From Gallionella capsiferriformans ES-2 (lineage in GTDB: Bacteria; Pseudomonadota; Gammaproteobacteria; Burkholderiales; Gallionellaceae): DNA of 64,000 nucleotides. Position numbers and translations under genes: made by a program. This document shows, piece by piece, positions 17,674 through 28,199 of the stretch. The DNA is taken from assembly GCF_000145255.1 (NCBI RefSeq), contig NC_014394.1:806001-870000 (forward strand). Reading direction: 5' to 3'. Every line of letters begins with the position of its first letter. The first letter of the stretch is position 1. The notes beneath the pieces are model-generated. The model saw nothing but the letters and a program-made list of their open reading frames with translations, made no database searches and had not been told where the DNA came from.

Positions 17674-18496
17674 TGATCAATCACGCCAGCATCCTGTCGT
17701 CTGCGGATGGCGCGCCCTTTGGGTGATACGCGGACAGCTTAGTCAGCGTGCCTATCTGTTGTTCGCGCTGACGGGCATGTTGCTGCCACTTGCTGCATGG
17801 GGGTGGTTATCTGCGAGCGGGCTAATGGACAAGGTATTCATGCCCAGTCCGGTGGACGTGCTGTTACGGCTATACAGCTGGTTCAACGATGACGATCTGC
17901 TGGGTGACATGTGGATCAGCACCTACCGGGTCGCAGCCGGGTTTAGCCTGTCGGCGGTACTTGCGATTCCGCTGGGCATCATGATCGGCACCTACCGTCC
18001 GGTGCAGGCACTGCTCGAACCCTTGACCGACTTTATTCGCTATATGCCGGCAGTGGCTTTCATTCCGCTGGTCATGTTGTGGGTCGGTATCGATGAAAGC
18101 TCCAAGATCGCCATTATCTTCATCGGCACCTTCTTTCAGATGGTATTGATGATCGCGGAAGATGTGCGCCGGGTTCCCGTCACGCAAATCGAGGCCGCGC
18201 AAACCATGGGTGCGACGCGTAGCGAAATCGTCTCACGGGTCATTGTTCAATCCGCTAAGCCGGCTTTACTTGACACCCTGCGCGTCACCATGGGGTGGGC
18301 GTGGACCTATCTGGTGGTCGCTGAACTGGTCGCTGCAAATTCCGGATTAGGCTACGCCATTCTAAGGGCGCAGCGTTTCATGCAGACCGACAAAATCTTC
18401 GCCGGGATCATCCTGATCGGACTGATCGGATTAGCGATCGACCAGCTGTTCCGTTGGCTGCATCGTAAGAGCTTTCCTTGGTTGTACAAAAAATAG
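17666..18496 (+). CDS. ABC transporter permease of guanidine operon
   Basis: A 276-residue inner-membrane permease of the nitrate/sulfonate/taurine (SsuC/TauC) type with about six helices. The EAA loop reads EAAQTMGATRSEIVSRVIVQSAKPALLDTLR. It forms the channel with the ATPase directly downstream and the binding protein at 27146. GAGG lies 7 bp before the ATG; a TTG 24 bp earlier is less likely. Transporters of this type are typical members of guanidine-I riboswitch operons and probably import guanidine or a related compound; the substrate is inferred. Confidence 0.92.
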   Translation: MSSDQSRQHPVVCGWRALWVIRGQLSQRAYLLFALTGMLLPLAAWGWLSASGLMDKVFMPSPVDVLLRLYSWFNDDDLLGDMWISTYRVAAGFSLSAVLAIPLGIMIGTYRPVQALLEPLTDFIRYMPAVAFIPLVMLWVGIDESSKIAIIFIGTFFQMVLMIAEDVRRVPVTQIEAAQTMGATRSEIVSRVIVQSAKPALLDTLRVTMGWAWTYLVVAELVAANSGLGYAILRAQRFMQTDKIFAGIILIGLIGLAIDQLFRWLHRKSFPWLYKK

Positions 18497-18505
18497 GTGG
18501 CGATA

Positions 18506-19339
18506 ATGGACATCAAAATACGTATTGAAAAGGCCTGCAAGACATTCGGCGATGGCAGCATCACGGCCTTGCAGGAAGTATGCCTGGATATTGGCAGCAA
18601 TGAGTTTGTGACTTTCGTCGGTGCATCCGGCTGCGGGAAATCCACCCTGTTGCGCTGCATCGCCGGATTGGAGACGCTTTCCTCAGGCAGCATCAAGGTA
18701 GACGGGACGCCGATCAGCGGCCCCGGAGTTGACCGCGCCATGGTATTTCAGCACTACAGTCTGTACCCCTGGCTGACGGTGATGGATAACATCAAATTCA
18801 CGCGCCAGCTGCAAATCAATCTCGAAGACATCACCTCTGCGGATGTTGAAGCCGCCTCAGGCCGGGCGGATGCGTTAATTGATTTGATGGGTCTGAACCA
18901 TGTAAAAAATGCCTACCCGAACCAGCTATCCGGCGGTATGCAGCAACGGGTTGCCATTGCACGCGCATTACTGCCCCGCCCGCAGATACTGCTGATGGAC
19001 GAGCCGTTTGGCGCGCTGGATGCTCAGACGCGTGAAGTGATGCACGACATGATTTTGCATGTATCCAAACTGGAGAAGACCACCATCGTGTTCGTCACGC
19101 ACGATGTGGAAGAAGCGATCTATCTTGGCCAGCGCGTTGTGGTGATGGCTCCGCGTCCCGGACGTATCGACAGTATTTGCCCTGTGAATCTGCCGGCACA
19201 ACGCAATCAGGACATGAAACTCTCAGCGGAATTCATGCAGCAGAAAAAAGCCATCCTGACCCGTATCCGCGAAACCGCCGGCGTGCACACCGATCTGGAA
19301 TTGCTGGCGCGGATGACCAAGCCTGCTGACAACAACTAA
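18506..19339 (+). CDS. ABC transporter ATP-binding protein of guanidine operon
   Basis: A 277-residue ATPase of the SsuB/TauB type. Walker A is GASGCGKST, the signature [15 protein letters not shown] and Walker [14 protein letters not shown], followed by the switch His in VTHDVEEA. It powers the permease encoded 9 bp upstream. I use the ATG with AGGTGG before it; a GTG 9 bp earlier would add three residues. The C-terminal tail carries no extra regulatory domain. Confidence 0.94.
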   Translation: MDIKIRIEKACKTFGDGSITALQEVCLDIGSNEFVTFVGASGCGKSTLLRCIAGLETLSSGSIKVDGTPISGPGVDRAMVFQHYSLYPWLTVMDNIKFTRQLQINLEDITSADVEAASGRADALIDLMGLNHVKNAYPNQLSGGMQQRVAIARALLPRPQILLMDEPFGALDAQTREVMHDMILHVSKLEKTTIVFVTHDVEEAIYLGQRVVVMAPRPGRIDSICPVNLPAQRNQDMKLSAEFMQQKKAILTRIRETAGVHTDLELLARMTKPADNN

Positions 19340-19357
19340 CGATATGCAAGGAATGCT

Positions 19358-20086
19358 ATGACTGAAAAACTCTCAGAATTCAACAGGCTGTGGGAAGACA
19401 CTATCCCCGGCGGCGCACACGCCTCATTTTCGATGCGGCGCGGCACGGCACTGCGCATCACCGATATGGAAGGCGGCGCAAATTTGTCCACGCTGTTTTA
19501 CAACCAGCAAGAGAAGCTGGAGCGCTACAACATGGCCGATACGCTCAAGGCACAGCACACCGCGCATTTGACTCGTGGCTTCGTGTGTTATTCCGACATG
19601 GGGCGCGTGCTGGCTTCCGTTATCGAGGACAGTTGCGGCTGGCACGACACAATTTGCGGCATGAGCAACGCGGCACTGGTGACGAAAAAATACGGTACGT
19701 CAACTTACCAGCAGCAGCGCAACGCCATGCACCGCAATGCGATGGACAGCATGGTCATTGAGCTTGGTAAGTGGGGGATGGGTCGACGCGACATCGTGCC
19801 AAATGTGAATTTTTTTAGCAAGGTGAGTGTGGACGAGGAGGGCGGTCTGCACTATCAAAGCCTTCATTCCAAGGCGGGCGACTACGTCGAGCTGCGCTTT
19901 GAAATGAACGTGCTGGTCGTCGTGTCAGCCTGTCCGCATCCGCTCGATCCCAATCCGCAGTACGCGCCAAAACCCCTGTTGTTGCAGGCCTGGCACGCAG
20001 GCCTGCCGGATGAAGATGACTACTGCCGCAACCGCTGCCCGGAAAACGTGCGCGGTTTTTACAACACCGAGTTGCTGTATCGCTAA
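19358..20086 (+). CDS. UAAP1 family protein, carboxyguanidine deiminase-type subunit
   Basis: A 242-residue DUF1989 protein of the urea-amidolyase-associated UAAP1 group (PGGAHASFSMRRGTALR, DTLKAQHTAHLTRG, DSCGWHDTICG). In guanidine pathways described in recent years, the UAAP1/UAAP2 pair (CgdA/CgdB) removes ammonia from carboxyguanidine to give allophanate. The conserved Cys-x-x-His-Asp and nearby Cys and His residues could bind a metal. It is 34% or so similar in layout to the next gene by eye, as expected for a heteromer from duplication, but I did not compute this. Function follows family and operon context. Confidence 0.9.
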   Translation: MTEKLSEFNRLWEDTIPGGAHASFSMRRGTALRITDMEGGANLSTLFYNQQEKLERYNMADTLKAQHTAHLTRGFVCYSDMGRVLASVIEDSCGWHDTICGMSNAALVTKKYGTSTYQQQRNAMHRNAMDSMVIELGKWGMGRRDIVPNVNFFSKVSVDEEGGLHYQSLHSKAGDYVELRFEMNVLVVVSACPHPLDPNPQYAPKPLLLQAWHAGLPDEDDYCRNRCPENVRGFYNTELLYR

Positions 20087-20095
20087 GGAAATCAC

Positions 20096-20761
20096 ATGAC
20101 TATCGTTGAAAGCAAACTGACACTCGAACAGGCATGCTATGACCTGATACTGCCGGCAGGCGAGTCATGGCTGCATGAAGTTAAACGCGGGCAGCTGTTC
20201 CGCATTTTGGATCTGGAAGGCAATCAGGCCGTGGATACCTTGTTCTACAACGCGCGCAACCCGGAAGAGCGTTACAGCGCGGTGGACACCATTCGTGAGC
20301 AGTCTAATTTGTATTTGAGTGCCGGCACGCGATTGATGTCGACTGAGGGCCGCGTGCTGATGACCATTGTTGCTGACACCTGTGGACGTCACGACACGCT
20401 GGGGGGCGCCTGTGCGGCGGAAAGCAACAGCGTGCGCTATGCCATCGACAAGAAGTATATGCATAGCTGCCGCGACAGTTTTCTGCACGCGCTGGGGAAT
20501 TGCGATTGCGGCCCGGGAAACATACAACTGGGCAAGCGCGATCTGACCGCCAATGTCAATTTTTTCATGAATGTGCCGGTCACTCCGCAGGGCGAATTGA
20601 CCTTTGCCGACGGTATTTCGGCACCCGGAAAATATGTCGAGATGCGCGCGGAGATGGACGTGACGATACTGATCTCGAACTGCCCGCAATTGAACAATCC
20701 GTGCAATGCCTATAACCCGACACCGGTGCGTTTGCTGGTTTGGGATGCTGTCAGCCATTAA
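20096..20761 (+). CDS. UAAP2 family protein, carboxyguanidine deiminase-type subunit
   Basis: A 221-residue DUF1989 protein of the UAAP2 group, with [43 protein letters not shown] and [17 protein letters not shown]. It starts 9 bp after UAAP1 and is expected to form a complex with it that deiminates carboxyguanidine, the product of the carboxylase encoded next. The presence of both UAAP genes is the best sequence sign that the carboxylase acts on guanidine and not only on urea. Confidence 0.9.
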   Translation: MTIVESKLTLEQACYDLILPAGESWLHEVKRGQLFRILDLEGNQAVDTLFYNARNPEERYSAVDTIREQSNLYLSAGTRLMSTEGRVLMTIVADTCGRHDTLGGACAAESNSVRYAIDKKYMHSCRDSFLHALGNCDCGPGNIQLGKRDLTANVNFFMNVPVTPQGELTFADGISAPGKYVEMRAEMDVTILISNCPQLNNPCNAYNPTPVRLLVWDAVSH

Positions 20762-20825
20762 CGAACGCGTCCGGACGACCGGATGCATGACAACCATGCA
20801 GGACGACCTGCAAATGGGGTGAGCC

Positions 20826-23800
20826 ATGTTTAATAAAGTTTTGATAGCAAATCGCGGTGTGATCGCCTGCCGCATCATCCGCACACTGAAGCGGATGGGG
20901 ATTCAGTCCGTGGCGGTTTACTCCGAAGCCGATGCGCAATCGCTGCATGTGCAGATGGCGGATGAAGCCGTCTGCATCGGTGCGGCCCCCGCCACTGAGA
21001 GTTATTTGCGCGGCGATCGCATCCTTGAAGTCGCGCTTGAAACCGGCGCACAGGCGATCCATCCGGGTTACGGGTTTCTCTCGGAAAATGCATCCTTTGC
21101 CGAGCAATGTGCTGAAGCGGGTGTGGTGTTCATCGGCCCGACCCCTGATCAGATGCGCCGCTTTGGTTTAAAACACACCGCACGCGAGCTGGCTCAACAA
21201 AATGGTGTGCCCTTGCTGCCGGGCAGCGGTCTGCTCATCGATGCGGGCCATGCACACGCCGAGGCGGCACGCATCGGCTATCCGGTGATGATCAAAAGCA
21301 CCGCGGGCGGCGGTGGCATCGGCATGCGTCTGTGCTGGAGTTCGGATGAATTGAATGAGGCCTTCCAGTCGGTGGAGAGACTGGCGCGCGCCAATTTCAA
21401 GGATGCCGGCATCTATCTGGAAAAATATGTCGAGCACGCGCGCCATATTGAAGTGCAGCTGTTCGGTGACGGCCGTGGCTGTGTGATCGATTTGGGCGAG
21501 CGCGATTGTTCGGTACAGCGTCGCAACCAGAAAGTGATCGAAGAGACGCCTGCCCCTAATTTGACGCCCGAGGTCAGGCAACATCTGCTGGCAACGGCGG
21601 TGCGGCTGGGGGTTGCCGTTCAGTACCAGTCGGCGGGTACGGTGGAATTCGTATTCGATGCGAACAACGGTGAATTTTATTTCCTCGAAGTGAATACCCG
21701 GTTGCAAGTCGAACACGGCGTCACCGAACAGGTCACCGGCGTCGATCTGGTCGAGTGGATGGTGCTGCAGGCCGCAGGAGAATTACCCCCGCTTGCATCA
21801 TTAAAGGTTAAACCGGCGGGCGCCGCGATGCAGGTGCGCCTGTATGCGGAAGATCCTAACAAGAACTTTCAGCCCTCCAGCGGCGTGCTGAGTGGCGTCG
21901 AATTCTCCGGAGCGGCACGGATTGAGACCTGGGTGGAGCGCGGCAGTGAGATTCCACCCTATTACGACCCGATGATCGCCAAAATTATCGTCACCGCCGA
22001 CAATCGTGTCGCGGCGCTGGAAAAAATGCGTCACGCGCTGGCCGATACCCGCGTCGACGGCATCGAGAGCAATCTGGATTATCTGCGCCAGATCGTCTGC
22101 GACGCGGTGTTCAGCAATGGCTTGCAGACCACGCGTTATCTGAATGGTTTTCATTATCACCCGCACACGATCGATGTGCTCGAACCCGGCGTACAAAGCA
22201 CCGTGCAAGATTACCCGGGCCGTACCGGTTACTGGAACATCGGTGTGCCGCCGTCAGGCCCGATGGATGCACTGGCTTTTCGGATGGCGAATCGATTGCT
22301 GGGCAATGCAGCGGACGCGGCAGGTCTTGAGCTGACGGTCGCAGGCCCGACCTTGCGCTTTAATAGCGATACGGTGATTGCGCTCACCGGGGCTTTGATG
22401 TCAGCTGAACTCGATGGCGAACCGCTGCCGTTCTGGCGTAGTCATGTCATCAAGGCCGGCAGCATACTGCGTCTGGGATCGGTGGAGGGGGGCGGTTGCC
22501 GCAGCTACCTGACGGTTGCCGGCGGTTTTGATGTGCCGGATTATCTGGGCAGCAAGGCGACCTTTACGCTGGGACAATTTGGCGGACACGGCGGGCGCAC
22601 CTTGCGTACCGGCGATGTCCTGCATCTGGGCGCCGTCACAGCCGCCTGCACAGAACAAACGCTGCCCGCTGATTTGATTCCGGCTTACTCCCGACAATGG
22701 GAAATCGGCGTGCTGTACGGCCCGCACGGCGCACCGGATTTCTTCACGCCAGCCGATATCGAGACCTTCTTTGCCACCGACTGGGAAGTGCATTACAACT
22801 CCAGTCGAACCGGTGTGCGTCTGATTGGTCCTAAGCCCGAATGGGCGCGGCAGGATGGCGGCGAGGCGGGGCTGCATCCGTCTAATATTCACGACAACGC
22901 CTATGCCATCGGCGCGGTGGATTTTACCGGCGATATGCCGGTGATTCTGGGCCCGGATGGCCCAAGCTTAGGCGGCTTTGTGTGTCCTGTGACCATCGTT
23001 CAAGCTGAATTGTGGAAAATGGGACAACTCAGACCGGGCGATAGTATCCGTTTCAGTGGTATGACGATCTCGCAGGCCTATGAGTTGGAACGCAGGCAAG
23101 ATGAGGCCATCGAGCATTTACGCCTGCCTGAAGCAACTGCGCAGCGGCCCGCAACGGATGCAATGGCAAGCCCTGTCGTACATAGTATTCCGGCAAGCGG
23201 CGATCAGGTGCAGGTGGTTTATCGTCAGTCCGGCGACCGTAATCTGCTGATTGAATATGGCCCGCTGGTGCTCGATATCAACTTGCGTTTCCGCGTGCAT
23301 GCGCTGATGCAATGGGTGCAGCAGGTCATGGACGATGGCAAGTTAGCGGGCATCCTCGATCTGACCCCCGGCATGCGTTCATTGCAGGTTCATTTCGACG
23401 GCCGCATTTTGTCGCGTGAGCGGCTGCTGCAAGCCTTGATTACAGCGGAGACGCAATTGCCGCCGATTGAGGACATGCAAGTGCCGACCCGTATCGTGCA
23501 TCTTCCGTTGTCGTGGGACGACCCTTCCACAAAGCTTGCGATTGAAAAATACATGCAATCGGTACGCAAAGATGCGCCATGGTGTCCAAGTAATATTGAA
23601 TTTATAAGAAGAATCAATGGGATAGAAGATATTGAAACGGTTAGAAACATCGTATTCGAGGCCAGCTATCTGGTGATGGGGCTGGGGGATGTCTATCTTG
23701 GCGCACCGGTCGCAACTCCGCTTGATCCGCGCCACCGGTTGGTCACCACCAAATACAACCCGGCACGCACTTGGACACCGGAAAATGCGGTCGGCATCGG

Positions 23801-24452
23801 CGGCGCTTATATGTGCGTGTACGGCATGGAAGGTCCCGGCGGTTATCAGTTCGTCGGGCGCACGATACAGATGTGGAATCGTTACAAACAAACGGCTGAT
23901 TTTAAAGCGGGTAAGCCGTGGTTGCTGCGCTTCTTTGATCAGATTCGTTTTTATCCGGTGCCTGAACAGGATCTGATCAAGATGCGCGCAGACTTTGTAG
24001 CCGGCAGCTTCCAGCTCAAGATCGAGGAGACGATGTTCAGTCTCAAGCAATACAACCAGTATCTGCAAACCAACGAGGACGCGATCAGCGCGTTTCGCCT
24101 TAAACAGCGCGCGGCGTTCGCGGCAGAACGCGAGATGTGGAAAGCGAACGGACAGGCCGAATATGCAACGGATACCATTGTAGCGGCGGCCGGGACGGAC
24201 AGCGAACTTGATCTGCCGCCGGGCAGCCGTGCGGTCACCGCGCATGTGGCAGGGAACGTATGGGCCATCCCGGTTGAAGTCGGTAGCAAGGTCAAGGCGG
24301 GTGATACGCTGGTGGTCATCGAATCGATGAAAATGGAAATCGCGGTCGTCTCCCCCTGCGACGGTGAGATTGTGCAGTTGTATTGCCGCACGGGCGGACA
24401 GGTCGCAGCAGGCCAGGATTTGCTGGTGATCCAGAGCGAGGTCGCCGCATGA
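20826..24452 (+). CDS. Biotin-dependent guanidine/urea carboxylase
   Basis: A 1208-residue multidomain enzyme. The biotin carboxylase part covers about 1-450 ([15 protein letters not shown]-grasp loop, [14 protein letters not shown]). A KipA/AHS2-like domain covers about 455-775, a KipI/AHS1-like domain about 795-1010, a linker, and a biotinyl domain at the C-terminus with biotin attachment at ESMKM. It carboxylates urea or guanidine with ATP and bicarbonate. The guanidine-I riboswitch and UAAP genes favour guanidine; older annotation would read urea carboxylase. Length and domain order are complete. Its stop overlaps the start of allophanate hydrolase. Confidence 0.95.
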   Translation: MFNKVLIANRGVIACRIIRTLKRMGIQSVAVYSEADAQSLHVQMADEAVCIGAAPATESYLRGDRILEVALETGAQAIHPGYGFLSENASFAEQCAEAGVVFIGPTPDQMRRFGLKHTARELAQQNGVPLLPGSGLLIDAGHAHAEAARIGYPVMIKSTAGGGGIGMRLCWSSDELNEAFQSVERLARANFKDAGIYLEKYVEHARHIEVQLFGDGRGCVIDLGERDCSVQRRNQKVIEETPAPNLTPEVRQHLLATAVRLGVAVQYQSAGTVEFVFDANNGEFYFLEVNTRLQVEHGVTEQVTGVDLVEWMVLQAAGELPPLASLKVKPAGAAMQVRLYAEDPNKNFQPSSGVLSGVEFSGAARIETWVERGSEIPPYYDPMIAKIIVTADNRVAALEKMRHALADTRVDGIESNLDYLRQIVCDAVFSNGLQTTRYLNGFHYHPHTIDVLEPGVQSTVQDYPGRTGYWNIGVPPSGPMDALAFRMANRLLGNAADAAGLELTVAGPTLRFNSDTVIALTGALMSAELDGEPLPFWRSHVIKAGSILRLGSVEGGGCRSYLTVAGGFDVPDYLGSKATFTLGQFGGHGGRTLRTGDVLHLGAVTAACTEQTLPADLIPAYSRQWEIGVLYGPHGAPDFFTPADIETFFATDWEVHYNSSRTGVRLIGPKPEWARQDGGEAGLHPSNIHDNAYAIGAVDFTGDMPVILGPDGPSLGGFVCPVTIVQAELWKMGQLRPGDSIRFSGMTISQAYELERRQDEAIEHLRLPEATAQRPATDAMASPVVHSIPASGDQVQVVYRQSGDRNLLIEYGPLVLDINLRFRVHALMQWVQQVMDDGKLAGILDLTPGMRSLQVHFDGRILSRERLLQALITAETQLPPIEDMQVPTRIVHLPLSWDDPSTKLAIEKYMQSVRKDAPWCPSNIEFIRRINGIEDIETVRNIVFEASYLVMGLGDVYLGAPVATPLDPRHRLVTTKYNPARTWTPENAVGIGGAYMCVYGMEGPGGYQFVGRTIQMWNRYKQTADFKAGKPWLLRFFDQIRFYPVPEQDLIKMRADFVAGSFQLKIEETMFSLKQYNQYLQTNEDAISAFRLKQRAAFAAEREMWKANGQAEYATDTIVAAAGTDSELDLPPGSRAVTAHVAGNVWAIPVEVGSKVKAGDTLVVIESMKMEIAVVSPCDGEIVQLYCRTGGQVAAGQDLLVIQSEVAA

Positions 24453-26203
24453 ACGACCGTCTCGACATCCATACGCTGCGCCAGCGTTATCTGGCGGGAA
24501 GTCTGCATCCACTGGCGGTGATGGAGGATATTCTTCACCGTATCGGTGACGATCCTCATCATGTCTGGATACATCGACTGCCGATAGCCCGGATACGGGA
24601 TTATGTGCTTGCCCTGCAGGGCAAAGATCCTGCCGACTTGCCGCTGTACGGCATTCCATTCGCCATCAAGGACAACATCGATCTGGCGGGCGCGCCCACC
24701 ACGGCAGGTTGTGCGGAATATGCCTACCAGCCTGAGCGGCACGCCAGCGTGGTGCAGCGCCTGATCGATGCGGGGGCCATCCCGATCGGTAAGACTAACC
24801 TCGATCAGTTTGCTACCGGTCTGAACGGCACTCGCTCGCCCTATGGCGCATGCCGTAATGCCTATCATCCGGACTACATCTCGGGCGGCTCAAGCTCAGG
24901 CTCGGCGGTTGCGGTGGCACTGGGCTTGGTTAGTTTCAGTCTGGGTACCGATACCGCAGGGTCGGGCCGGGTGCCTGCCGCATTCAACAATCTGGTCGGG
25001 GTAAAACCTTCGCGCGGCTGGCTGTCCACACGCGGGGTGGTGCCCGCCTGCCGCTCGCTCGATTGCGTATCCCTGTTTGCCTTAAATACGGCGGATGCCG
25101 CAAGCGTATTGTCAGTGGCGACAAGCTTTGACGATCAAGATGTCTATTCGCGCCGGATAGAGACCTACGGCTTTGATTTCGGGCGCGCCGACACTTTTCG
25201 TTTTGGTGTGCCGCTAGCCGAACAGCTGCAGTTCTTCGGCAACCAGAATGCCGCGGCCTTGTTTGCTCGCAGTATCGAGACGCTATCCGCCTTTGGCGGC
25301 ACGGCAGTCGAAATTGATTTTTCACCTTTTTTGCAATCGGCGCGTTTGTTGTACGAAGGGCCGTGGGTTGCGGAACGCTATGCCGCGATCACGGATTTTT
25401 TCGATGCCCGCGCCGATGTGATTCATCCGGTGGTGCGCGAAATCATCGCCGGGGCAAAGCAATTCTCGGCGGCGGATGCCTACAACGGCATCTACCAGCT
25501 GCAAGCCTTACGCCGTGAAGCCGACAAGGTCTGGGAGGGCATCGATTGTCTGCTCACGCCCACCGCCGGTAGTATTTATCGCATCGAAGAAATGCTGGCT
25601 GACCCGATCCGGCTGAACGCGAATCTGGGCTATTACACTAACTTCATGAACCTCCTCGATTGTGCCGCCGTTGCCGTACCGGCAGGCTTTCAGGATGACG
25701 GACTGCCGTTCGGCATCACGCTGGCAGCGCCCGCGCATCAGGATATTCCTTTGCTGCATCTGGCCGGGCGAATGATGGGCGGCGTAGCGCCAACTCAGCA
25801 GCTTGCCGCCGGACGCGTTCGCATTGCCGTTTGCGGCGCGCATTTGACAGGACTGCCGCTCAATCATCAATTGACTAGTCGCGGCGCACATCGAGTCGCA
25901 CGTACCCAAAGTTCGGCGGATTACAAGCTGTACGCGCTGCCCGGCGGCCCGCCGCACCGGCCCGGCATGGTACGAGTCGCGCCCGATGAGCCAGGCTGCG
26001 CGATAGAGGTTGAAGTCTGGGAGATGGCAGCACGGGAATTGGGTTCTTTCGTTGCGGGCATCCCAGCGCCGCTGGGTATCGGCACGCTCACGCTGGCTGA
26101 CGGAGAACAGGTTCTGGGCTTCGTTTGTGAGCCATACGCAGTCAAGGACGCGCTGGATATTAGCCGTTTCGGCGGTTGGCGCGCTTATCAAGGCAGCTTA
26201 TAA
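24449..26203 (+). CDS. atzF: Allophanate hydrolase
   Basis: A 584-residue amidase-signature enzyme that splits allophanate into ammonia and CO2. The catalytic Lys is in FAIKDNID, the cis-Ser and nucleophilic Ser in GGSSSGSA and [15 protein letters not shown] separate C-terminal AtzF domain (about 460-584) includes GLPLNHQL and [11 protein letters not shown]. The ATG overlaps the carboxylase stop (ATGA), so an upstream TTG is not needed. Together with the carboxylase and deiminase, it completes conversion of guanidine to ammonia. Confidence 0.95.
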   Translation: MNDRLDIHTLRQRYLAGSLHPLAVMEDILHRIGDDPHHVWIHRLPIARIRDYVLALQGKDPADLPLYGIPFAIKDNIDLAGAPTTAGCAEYAYQPERHASVVQRLIDAGAIPIGKTNLDQFATGLNGTRSPYGACRNAYHPDYISGGSSSGSAVAVALGLVSFSLGTDTAGSGRVPAAFNNLVGVKPSRGWLSTRGVVPACRSLDCVSLFALNTADAASVLSVATSFDDQDVYSRRIETYGFDFGRADTFRFGVPLAEQLQFFGNQNAAALFARSIETLSAFGGTAVEIDFSPFLQSARLLYEGPWVAERYAAITDFFDARADVIHPVVREIIAGAKQFSAADAYNGIYQLQALRREADKVWEGIDCLLTPTAGSIYRIEEMLADPIRLNANLGYYTNFMNLLDCAAVAVPAGFQDDGLPFGITLAAPAHQDIPLLHLAGRMMGGVAPTQQLAAGRVRIAVCGAHLTGLPLNHQLTSRGAHRVARTQSSADYKLYALPGGPPHRPGMVRVAPDEPGCAIEVEVWEMAARELGSFVAGIPAPLGIGTLTLADGEQVLGFVCEPYAVKDALDISRFGGWRAYQGSL

Positions 26204-27055
26204 ATGGAACTCAAACTCTTCAAAACGTTGTGGGGACGGACGGGTTCTATCATATCGGCAGCAGATCAAGCTGTCGGTGCGGGCTTTGCCGGACTGGAAG
26301 GCGGCGCGGATGGAACACAGGCGTATCGCGATGAATTGTTGCATGCCTTGCAAAGCCGGCAGCTGGAATACATACAGGAAATTGTCACAGCGGGCGGTTA
26401 TGTGCCGCGTCGTGAGGCCACTGTAGAGGAGCATGTCGCCGATGTCGCACGCCAGTTGCAGTTGGGACAAATGCTCGAACCCCGTTCAGTCACCATTATC
26501 GGCGGATATGACGCCTGGTCGCAGGAACAAAGCGTACGTTTCTTTGCTGAAGCGCAGGAAATCGCGGCGCGCATGAACATTCCCTGCAGCTTCGAGACGC
26601 ACCGCAGTCGTTCGCTGTTCAATCCGTGGATCACGCAGGCAATCTTGCAGCGGTTGCCTGAGCTGCGCCTCACCTGCGATTTCAGTCACTGGGTGGTGGT
26701 GATGGAGCGGCAACTGGATCAGGACTGGGAGGTCGTGCTCGACGTGGCCCGGCATGCGCATCACATTCACGCGCGTGTCGGTTACGACCAGGGGCCGCAA
26801 GTGCCGCATCCGGCCGCCCCCGAATATGCAACCGCACTGGCATCCCACCAGCGCTGCTGGGAAGCGATCTGGACGGTACAGCAGGAATCGGGATATTCAG
26901 TCACCACGATGACGCCCGAGTTCGGACCCGATGGTTACCTGCATACCCTGCCGTTCACGCAGCAAGCGGTCGCCGATTTATGGGAGATTAATTCATGGAT
27001 GGGCCAGACCGAAACAACTCACTTTCAGGATTGGAGGCTGAGCTTGAATAAATGA
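26204..27055 (+). CDS. Xylose-isomerase-like TIM-barrel protein in guanidine operon
   Basis: A 283-residue protein that starts on the base after the atzF stop. The fold looks like the sugar phosphate isomerase/epimerase (AP endonuclease 2) family. Likely metal ligands occur in order: Glu in GLEGG, Glu and His in FETHRSR, Asp and His in CDFSHW, His in HIHARVG, and Glu in TPEFGPDGY. Reaction unknown. Its tight placement between atzF and the ABC binding protein argues for a role in using guanidine or a guanidino compound; that role is inference. It is not part of the standard described pathway. Confidence 0.8.
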   Translation: MELKLFKTLWGRTGSIISAADQAVGAGFAGLEGGADGTQAYRDELLHALQSRQLEYIQEIVTAGGYVPRREATVEEHVADVARQLQLGQMLEPRSVTIIGGYDAWSQEQSVRFFAEAQEIAARMNIPCSFETHRSRSLFNPWITQAILQRLPELRLTCDFSHWVVVMERQLDQDWEVVLDVARHAHHIHARVGYDQGPQVPHPAAPEYATALASHQRCWEAIWTVQQESGYSVTTMTPEFGPDGYLHTLPFTQQAVADLWEINSWMGQTETTHFQDWRLSLNK

Positions 27056-27145
27056 TCGCCAGCAAAATCAGCCGATTTCATTAGGTTTTAACGTAGGGTA
27101 GTTCGATTCACCATCATTTTCATCAACCAAGTAAGGAGTCGCAAA

Positions 27146-28123
27146 ATGCAAATCAAAAAATTTATCGTATCAGCCGCGTTACTGTCGGCTTCGGTTTCAG
27201 CCTTCGCCGTCACACCGGTTAAGCTGGGTCTGACGACCTGGATCGGATACGCCCCGTTCTACGTGGCCGAGGGCCGCGACCTGTATAAAAAGTACGACCT
27301 GAAAGTGACGCTGCAAACCTTTGCTGATCCTGCCATGTTGCCTTCGGCAATGGCCAGCAAAGCCGTTGATGGCGCCTTGATGACCTATGATCAGGTGATC
27401 GGCGCGGTCGCTCAAGGGCAGGATTTCAAGGTCGTGATGCCGATTGACTATTCCAATGGCGGAGACGCGGTGCTGGCGGGCAAAGGCATTAGCAAAATCA
27501 GCGATTTAAAAGGAAAAAAAGTTGCTTATGCACCGCTGTCGCCTTCAGATTTTCTGATCTCGTACGCCCTTAAGAGTAACGGTATGACCGACAAGGACAT
27601 CAGTCCTGTCAACATGACGCCTGAGGCGATTCCTTCTGCGATGGCCTCCGGTGCGGTTCAGGTGGGGGTGACTTATGAGCCTAATGTGTCGCAAATACTG
27701 GCGATGGAGGGCGGCAAAAAATTCCATGTGATCTATTCGTCCAAAGAAGCACCCGGTCTGATCGCTGACGTGCTGGTGTTCGATGGGGCGCATATCCAGA
27801 AGAATGGCCGTGAAATTACTAGCTTGATGAGGGCTTATCTGGATGGTCTGGCCTACATGCAGGCCAAGCCTGCAGAGTCGGCAGCCATTATCGGCAAGGC
27901 CATCGGGGTGTCAGGCAAGGAAGTGCTAGAGCAACTCAAAGGGGTTTACAACATTCCGTTCAGTGAAATGCAAAAACCGTTCGCGCAGGGCCGTGACACC
28001 AAGTCATATTTTGTCAGCGGAGATGTCATCAATACCCTCCTGCTGAAGAGCGGTCAGATCAAGAAAACCGTGGCTATCCCCGCCACCCTTGATGATCGTT
28101 TTGTCAAAGCCTTGGCGAAATAA
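27146..28123 (+). CDS. ABC transporter periplasmic substrate-binding protein
   Basis: A 325-residue binding protein of the NMT1/SsuA type. A Sec signal peptide ends near residue 21 (SVSAFA). The mature part opens with VKLGLTTWIGYAPFYVAEG, typical of nitrate/sulfonate/thiamine-precursor binding proteins. It is the missing third part of the ABC importer encoded at 17666-19339. AAGGAG precedes the ATG. The gene lies last in the operon, 90 bp after the TIM-barrel gene and directly before a strong terminator. Confidence 0.93.
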   Translation: MQIKKFIVSAALLSASVSAFAVTPVKLGLTTWIGYAPFYVAEGRDLYKKYDLKVTLQTFADPAMLPSAMASKAVDGALMTYDQVIGAVAQGQDFKVVMPIDYSNGGDAVLAGKGISKISDLKGKKVAYAPLSPSDFLISYALKSNGMTDKDISPVNMTPEAIPSAMASGAVQVGVTYEPNVSQILAMEGGKKFHVIYSSKEAPGLIADVLVFDGAHIQKNGREITSLMRAYLDGLAYMQAKPAESAAIIGKAIGVSGKEVLEQLKGVYNIPFSEMQKPFAQGRDTKSYFVSGDVINTLLLKSGQIKKTVAIPATLDDRFVKALAK

Positions 28124-28142
28124 ATCATTTTCATCCTGCTAA

Positions 28143-28179
28143 ACCGTTATTCCTGCACCTGCAGGAATAACGGTATTTT
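28143..28179 (+). terminator. Rho-independent terminator of the guanidine operon
   Basis: ACCGTTATTCCTGCA (28143-28157) and TGCAGGAATAACGGT (28160-28174) form a perfect 15-bp inverted repeat, followed by ATTTTC. It lies 19 bp after the binding protein stop. Confidence 0.85.
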
Positions 28180-28199
28180 CTGATATTGAACGCACGGAG

